Shown one piece after another: positions 1 to 5,400 of a DNA stretch of 8,324 nt. Both the position numbers and the translations under genes were made by a program. The DNA is from an archaeon. Its GTDB lineage: Archaea > Iainarchaeota > Iainarchaeia > Iainarchaeales > Iainarchaeaceae. The first letter of the stretch is position 1, and each line of letters starts with the position of its first letter. The notes beneath the pieces were generated by a model. That model saw only the letters and a list, made by a program, of their open reading frames with translations. It was not told the origin of the DNA and did no database searches. The stretch covers positions 1 through 8,324 of the forward strand of contig JANLGZ010000006.1 of assembly GCA_024653905.1 (NCBI GenBank). The letters are read 5' to 3'.

Positions 1-1210
1 AATTATAGATGAACTAAAGAACCCTACCTCAGGAATAAAAGTTGTTGATAATCTTGCACCAGTACTTGATAGCCAAAGCGCAATAACAGGGTATACGCAC
101 TCGATTTCGAAAGAAGCACAGGAAAAGGCATATAAGGAAATTGAGGACAGGCTGATTGGAAAAGTAAGAGACAGTGCACTAGGCAAGAACACTGCTTTTG
201 CAAAACTTGTTGAAAACGGTTTTACCCAGAGGTCATCTTCAGCACTTGCAGAAGCAGCAAAGGCTAAAGTAAATCCTGACCAGGCAATTCCGAAGTTCTT
301 TGGAAAAGGCGGACTTCTTTACATAAAGAATATAGTAAAAGAAGGATTATTCGGGTTGTTTGCAAACTATTTGGGACTTAAAGCATATGATCTTGCACTG
401 GAAAACGAACTTGCCAAAACACCGCAAAAGCCAGATACACAAACCGTGTCTGCAGAGCTCAGCAAAAGAGGAGTAATAGCATCAGACTTATCGCCTCTTA
501 TTTTTGAATCTGAAGACAAGAGCAATGAAATAATAAAGTACAATACGTACAGAATCAAAGCAGTAACCGAAACAGGCGGAGACACAAAACTCATAATCAA
601 GCTTACAAATAATATTCCGAAAGATACGGCTGAAGAGTTTATTTTGAATGACTGCAAAGACACAGGATTTGACAAAGAACTTGATGAGGCATTCCCTGGA
701 TTGATTCCGAAAGTTGAAAATGTTGAAAATTACCCTGAACCATTTAAGCCTGTAAGAATGCAGCAGACTCATTTGGATATTTCAAATAATTATTTGTCAA
801 AACAACCAAATGGGGACAGATATGCAACACTAATCGCAGGCGCTGTAAACGCAGATAATGAAAAAACAAGACAGCAATTTGAAAAAACAACAGGAATGAA
901 CCTCGAAGCACTTGTGACATCAATAGGAATAGTCAAAACAGGACTGGGGCTTAGCGAACAATTAGGGGATAACTTCATGTTTGGGTGTGATGTTGAAGAT
1001 GCAACAAAAAAAGCCGTTTCAAATAATGCAACCTGTGCAGTGAACAAATTATTAGAATACACTGACTGCCAAAAAGAGGCGGAATGTTACCTGAACAAAT
1101 ACAATGATGATTCGAAAAACCTGGGAGCTAATTTCAATAATTTCAGTCCGGCTGACTTTGCCAATATTTATAAGGCATGGGCAAGTTATGCGATTGATAT
1201 TTCATCATAG
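1..1210 (+). CDS. C-terminal part of an unrecognised protein (5' truncated by window edge)
   Basis: I do not recognise this protein. The frame is open from base 2 to a TAG at 1208-1210, giving 402 residues of a longer product. A TTG at 356 could be taken as a start, but the same frame continues upstream without a stop and with normal codon use, so it is internal Leu119. What is visible: a charged, probably helical segment at about residues 35-60; a hydrophobic or amphipathic stretch at about 104-130 (GGLLYIKNIVKEGLFGLF and following), too interrupted by charge to be a clear membrane helix; a mixed alpha/beta middle; and a C-terminal cluster of four cysteines at 329, 345, 356 and 362, plus Cys218. 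The cluster could form two disulfides, suggesting export, or bind a metal. The protein ends in a Phe/Asn/Ala-rich helix (NFNNFSPADFANIYKAWASY). The next gene starts 35 bp downstream on the same strand, so the two may share a transcript. Coding status is firm; function is unknown. Confidence 0.85.
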   Translation, partial: IIDELKNPTSGIKVVDNLAPVLDSQSAITGYTHSISKEAQEKAYKEIEDRLIGKVRDSALGKNTAFAKLVENGFTQRSSSALAEAAKAKVNPDQAIPKFFGKGGLLYIKNIVKEGLFGLFANYLGLKAYDLALENELAKTPQKPDTQTVSAELSKRGVIASDLSPLIFESEDKSNEIIKYNTYRIKAVTETGGDTKLIIKLTNNIPKDTAEEFILNDCKDTGFDKELDEAFPGLIPKVENVENYPEPFKPVRMQQTHLDISNNYLSKQPNGDRYATLIAGAVNADNEKTRQQFEKTTGMNLEALVTSIGIVKTGLGLSEQLGDNFMFGCDVEDATKKAVSNNATCAVNKLLEYTDCQKEAECYLNKYNDDSKNLGANFNNFSPADFANIYKAWASYAIDISS

Positions 1211-1215
1211 ACTTA

Positions 1216-1224
1216 TTTATATTT
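1216..1224 (+). promoter_or_regulatory. Candidate archaeal TATA box for a leaderless transcript of the pilin-like gene
   Basis: TTTATATTT is centred about 26 bp before the ATG at 1246. In archaea transcription usually starts 25-30 bp downstream of the TATA centre, which would put the first transcribed base on or next to the start codon. The absence of any Shine-Dalgarno-like purine run before the ATG agrees with a leaderless mRNA. The same T-rich stretch, followed by CTTTT, could also act as an oligo-U terminator for the upstream gene, so the two roles cannot be separated here. Confidence 0.5.
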
Positions 1225-1245
1225 CTTTTAACTATAAATAAAACA

Positions 1246-2325
1246 ATGAAAGAAAAAGGATTCACACTTTTTACTGCACTGATTGCATTCATACTAATAG
1301 TGCTTTCACTTCTGCTTGTGCAGTCAATGATTTCAACCGAAAGAAACACATCAGATATTATTTCAGCTATTTCAGGACAAGAAGAAATACAGGCGATTGC
1401 TGATTTGGCAAGAGCAGACGCACTACAGGTTTTTAATTACGGAATAAGGTACAGCGTGGAGGATTTTTCAATAAGAGATGATAATCCGCCAAGCGGAATT
1501 CCTGATGAAGTTTATGTCACATTTTTGGATGAAGAAATACTTTGGGATGACCTGAAAAAAGAATTTGTTGCAGATAGGTTTGGAGTTGGAGAAGATGGCA
1601 AAAACAAGTTTGCGCTAAGAGCAGCAAGACACCTGAATTTTATACTAGAAAAAACTCCCGATGCAAGGGGCTTCATAATTGACCTTGAACAAACTGACAG
1701 AATTGCAATGGAAACAACACTGCAAAAGGGATTTAATGAACAAGTAAAAGGAGGAAATATTGAAAACTTTTTCGAAGTAATAGGCTGTGATAGCGGAACA
1801 TTCAGCGACTGCATAGGAACCTTCTACATAACAATGGATTTGAGTCCTGATATAATGGATGATTTAGAATACGAAAAATTCCCTTTGGTAAAAGTGCAGA
1901 ATGTACAATCAGGAAAAACACTAAAAGAAGCTATTCTTCCAAGAGGAAGATTTAGAATTTATGTTCCTTTAAGATTGTTCAAAGCTTTGGCAGCAGCAAA
2001 ACAAATTGGCAATATTGTGAAAGACACAACACCAGAAGAAGGAGCACTGAACACTGCAGTTAGAAATGCAATTAGTTCAACAGGAATAGATCAGGTAAAT
2101 TCAGTAGAGTCAGACCCAGAATACGGCGGGTTCAAATTATATGACTGGGAAGTGAAAGTAGTAAAGCCAAATGCGGCAAACATTGAAGGAACACCTATTC
2201 TGCCTACAGTTGAATGGTATGAAATTGTCCTTTATTTTGAGGAAACTAATCCAAAATATATGGTTAGTGAAACAACAGACAATGCACACATTTACGGAGT
2301 TAGTCTCAAGAAATTTGTGCATTAA
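1246..2325 (+). CDS. Large type IV prepilin-like membrane-anchored protein
   Basis: The 359-residue product begins MKEKGFTLFTALIAFILIVL. A short basic leader ending in Gly5, then Phe and a roughly 20-residue hydrophobic helix (about 8-29), is the layout of a type IV prepilin (class III) signal cleaved by a PibD/PilD-type peptidase before the Phe. Mature position 5 is Thr rather than the usual Glu. The mature protein would be about 354 residues, roughly two to three times a typical pilin. In bacterial systems those two oddities together recall GspK-type minor pseudopilins; this is an analogy, not a homology claim. Beyond the anchor comes a polar helix (about 30-65) and then a mixed alpha/beta domain with one cysteine pair, C181-x7-C189, a likely disulfide loop outside the membrane. 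The ATG is preceded by a TATA-like box at leaderless spacing; the gene ends in TAA. No pilus ATPase, platform protein or peptidase gene is in the window, so assembly into a filament is inferred. Alternative: a simple N-terminally anchored envelope protein. Confidence 0.85.
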   Translation: MKEKGFTLFTALIAFILIVLSLLLVQSMISTERNTSDIISAISGQEEIQAIADLARADALQVFNYGIRYSVEDFSIRDDNPPSGIPDEVYVTFLDEEILWDDLKKEFVADRFGVGEDGKNKFALRAARHLNFILEKTPDARGFIIDLEQTDRIAMETTLQKGFNEQVKGGNIENFFEVIGCDSGTFSDCIGTFYITMDLSPDIMDDLEYEKFPLVKVQNVQSGKTLKEAILPRGRFRIYVPLRLFKALAAAKQIGNIVKDTTPEEGALNTAVRNAISSTGIDQVNSVESDPEYGGFKLYDWEVKVVKPNAANIEGTPILPTVEWYEIVLYFEETNPKYMVSETTDNAHIYGVSLKKFVH

Positions 2326-2352
2326 AAAGCGAAATTTAGGGGAAATAATAAA

Positions 2353-2360
2353 TTTATAAA
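2353..2360 (+). promoter_or_regulatory. Candidate upstream TATA box (TTTATAAA)
   Basis: TTTATAAA is close to the archaeal TATA consensus and is preceded by a purine-rich GGGGAAATAATAA that could serve as a BRE. If used, transcription would begin near 2380-2388, inside the tandem repeat, leaving a leader of about 80 nt before the ATG at 2465. AT-rich intergenic DNA gives such matches often, so this is tentative. Confidence 0.35.
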
Positions 2361-2366
2361 GAATAA

Positions 2367-2410
2367 TAGATATCTTTAAATGGAAAGATAGATATCTTTA
2401 AATGGAAAGA
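2367..2410 (+). repeat. Perfect 22-bp tandem duplication with palindromic core; candidate operator pair
   Basis: Positions 2367-2388 are repeated exactly at 2389-2410; the period extends one base further left (2366). Each unit holds the 8-bp palindrome AGATATCT (2368-2375 and 2390-2397) followed by TTTAAAT and GGAAAGA. A 22-bp spacing is about two helical turns, so both palindromes face the same side of the DNA, as expected for cooperative binding by a dimeric regulator. The repeat ends 14 bp before the downstream TATA-like box, a usual place for archaeal activators, and lies over the expected start site of the upstream one, where a repressor could act. It could equally be a neutral slippage duplication. 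Confidence 0.9.
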
Positions 2411-2424
2411 CGTAATACAATAAG

Positions 2425-2433
2425 TAATATATA
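2425..2433 (+). promoter_or_regulatory. Candidate proximal TATA box for the giant surface-protein gene
   Basis: TAATATATA is centred about 36 bp before the ATG at 2465, predicting a start near 2455-2458 and a leader of under 10 nt. A weak GTGAT match to the archaeal anti-Shine-Dalgarno complement sits at 2457-2461, but only 3 nt from the ATG, which is too close to be a normal ribosome-binding site. A nearly leaderless transcript is the better reading. Confidence 0.4.
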
Positions 2434-2451
2434 CATTAATTGTATTTAATG
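2434..2451 (+). repeat. Short inverted repeat between proximal TATA box and start codon
   Basis: CATTAA (2434-2439) is exactly complementary to TTAATG (2446-2451), with a 6-nt spacer. It sits between the proximal TATA box and the ATG, so it could be an operator dyad. Six AT-rich base pairs are expected by chance fairly often. Just downstream, TGATTC occurs twice (2450-2455 and 2458-2463). Confidence 0.35.
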
Positions 2452-2464
2452 ATTCAGTGATTCT

Positions 2465-5400
2465 ATGAGCCTATCAGAAATCTACAAAAATGCTGAAGAA
2501 TCTTATTATAAATTCCTTGATTGGCTCGACGAAAAAGGCCTGCCGGTTTACAAAGTTGTTGACGTAATAGAAGCAAAAGATATTCCGACTTTTCCAATCG
2601 CAATTGTGCTTTCATTACTCCTTGTTTTTCTTTTAATTTGGGGAATCACTGCATTGTTTTTTTCAAGCGCAACAGTGGAAATTTTGGTACAGGATAATGA
2701 AGGGAATAATGTTTCCGGCGCGACAATTTCAGCCATTGTAAACGGCAATGAAGTAGGATTGGCAACAACAAACTCGCAGGGTATTGCAACACTTCAGTTA
2801 CCGCTCAATGAGGAAGCAGAACTTAACATTAGTGCTTCAGGTTACAATGATAAAAAACCGTATCTTACCCCGCAGGAAAGCAAAACAGGGTTAACTGTTA
2901 TTCTGCAGAAAGAAATTCAATTTTTTAACAAAACAATAAATTTGATGGAAGCAGGAACAACAAGATTGTTAAGCGATTTTGTTGAAGTTGAATTTTCATG
3001 CACTGGAAATAATTTTAATGCAACCAAAAATACTTCTTCAGGAATAATCGATTTGCAAATACCCAGTGATTGTGATACACTAAATGCAAGAGTATTGGGA
3101 GATTATACTCTGCAAAGCGATACGATTTCCCTTTCATCACAAACATCATTCAACTTATTTCTTGAAGGAACCGAACAGGGACAGGGAAGTGTATTTGTAA
3201 CCGTACGAAATAATAAAGGCGAAACAGTAACAGGAATTGATGTTTCTCTTTATGCCGCTTCATCCTCAGGAGGCACTGGAACAATGTTTGAGACAAAGCA
3301 AACAAGTGCTTCAGGAACAGCAATTTTCAATTCAGTTCCCAGCGGAAGATATTATATTGTTGCTTATGATAGGACAGGGGTTTTTGGAGAGTATGACGGA
3401 AAAATTGCAGGAATTGTACAGGATGTAAAAATAGATGAAACAACCGAATTTGCCGTGCTATTGCAGGATAATGTGGCTGGAAAAATCAGAGTTATTGTAA
3501 AGGATAAAGAAACAGGCGATGCTGTTTCTAATGCACTTGTGACTCTTTCAAAAGGAGAAACACCAATCACAAGCAAAAACACTGATTCTGAAGGAAAAAC
3601 AGAATTCAATGTAGGCGAAGATATTGATTATGATTTGATGATTGATAAAACAGGTTATTTAATTGAAAGCATTTCTTTGAGGCCTTCAGCAGACTTTAAA
3701 CAGATTGAAATAGAAGCAGCTACTCTTGAAAACAGCGAGAGTTTACTTGTTAATGTGGTTGATGAAAATGGCAAGCCTGTTGAAAATGTGAGATTGAAAT
3801 TAAAGAAAAATGCCGATGGCACACAAGTAGGACAGGAACTTGTAACAGGATTAGATGGAAGAGGAATATTTGAAAGAGTGGAAGACGGATTGTATTATGT
3901 TTATGCTTTGAAGCCAGGGTATGGAGAAAAAACAAGTGACACTGTAAGTCTTAATAGCAGAAGTGAAAATGTTCTTCAGATAAAATTACCAATAGGATCA
4001 GGCAAAATTGAGATTAGTGTTTCTGATGAACAGGGAAAACCTGTAACTGATGCAACAATAAAAGCAGTTGATTCATTTAATGGACAACTTTTGCAGGAAG
4101 TTACAACTGATTTGGATGGAAAGAAAAGTATTAGTATAAGAGCAGATAAAGTCGCATTCCTAATAGTTTCCTCAAATGGTCTTAGCACAACAACAACAAT
4201 TCCAATTGGTTTGCAGAAAGATGTTACAATTGAAAAAAGAGTTGTGCTTGCAAGCTCTATTCAGAAATTTGATATTGAACTAGACGGATTATTTGTTGGA
4301 GAAGAAAGCGTATCAGAAGCTGAAAGAGCACTTAACCCAGGTTTAAAATACACTGCAAAATTCAGAATGCTGATTCCAAAAAATAGCAGTTTTGAGGAAG
4401 CAGGAGTTCACATTAGAACAGGAAAAGAAGAAAACGATGTAATGGAAAAAGATATGCTTTACATTACAGCTGTAAGAGCCGCTTACAAATCAATTGCAAA
4501 AGGCACATCTTATAATGCACCAATCGGAGAAACAATCGATTTCCAGCACCAGACAACAGGCCAGGCAAAATGGGCAAATATAGTGTTTAGTGATATTGCT
4601 GAAGGAGTTTATGAAATAGAAGCAGATATTCAAATTAGAGATGAAGCAAAAATCGGTTCTTTGTTGGATATTTGGTATAGAGCTTATGGACAAAGCGGAG
4701 GTTATTTAAGAACACCAATCGATGCTGTTCTTGGAACATCAGCTTCAAGGGGAGATAAACAAGGATTGTATGCTAATGCTTACAAAAGAACTTACACTTC
4801 AGGCCCGTCAAGTCTTTGCGGAGAGGAATTCTGTTCAAATTATACAATAACTGACCTTAGGGAAAACCTAACATCTAATGTATTAGATGAATACTCAGGA
4901 CAAATCAGCAATAAGTATAGGTTAATTTTTGATATTTCAAGTCTTTCAGAATCACCATTAAGCGCATCACAATTAAACATTAAGGATAAAACCAGTGGAA
5001 TATCCATTGATTCTTACAAAATCAGAACTGCTTTGGGAGAAGAAAGAGAAGGTACAGGAGTTGGAAGCGAGGTATCACTTGCAATTGGAGAACTTCAAAA
5101 AGATTCAGTGATTAGAGGAGAGGTTGTATTTGAGGCAAAGAAAGAAGGAACAATTCCGCTTGACATTTCAATTACATCAGGAAACGAAAATGCAATTGAG
5201 GTTTACAGAAAAACAATTTTGGTAAAAGTTCTTCCTGCAGATGAATTACAATTTGATGTTTTACCAAAAGTACTTGTGCCTTTAATCAACAATAATTTAT
5301 TAGTAAAAGTAAGTGATGAAGATAATTCAATTTCAAATGCATTTATAAGTATCAAGAAAAATGGAGGAGTCATTGCTTCAGGACAAACTGACAGCGAAGG

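Noticed and set aside
104..130. Possible transmembrane helix around residues 104-130 of the upstream protein (bases ~311-391)
   Set aside because: Lysines and a glutamate interrupt the hydrophobic run, so an amphipathic helix is more likely than a membrane span. The coordinates given are residue numbers.
356..1210. A 284-codon gene starting at TTG 356
   Set aside because: The same frame is open and coding-like back to the first base of the window, so TTG 356 is an internal leucine of a longer, 5'-truncated gene.
2326..2350. Intrinsic terminator after the pilin-like gene
   Set aside because: No stem-loop or oligo-T run follows the TAA; the sequence is A/G-rich.
2367..2410. CRISPR array
   Set aside because: The two 22-bp units are directly adjacent with no spacer, there are only two, and no cas genes are nearby.
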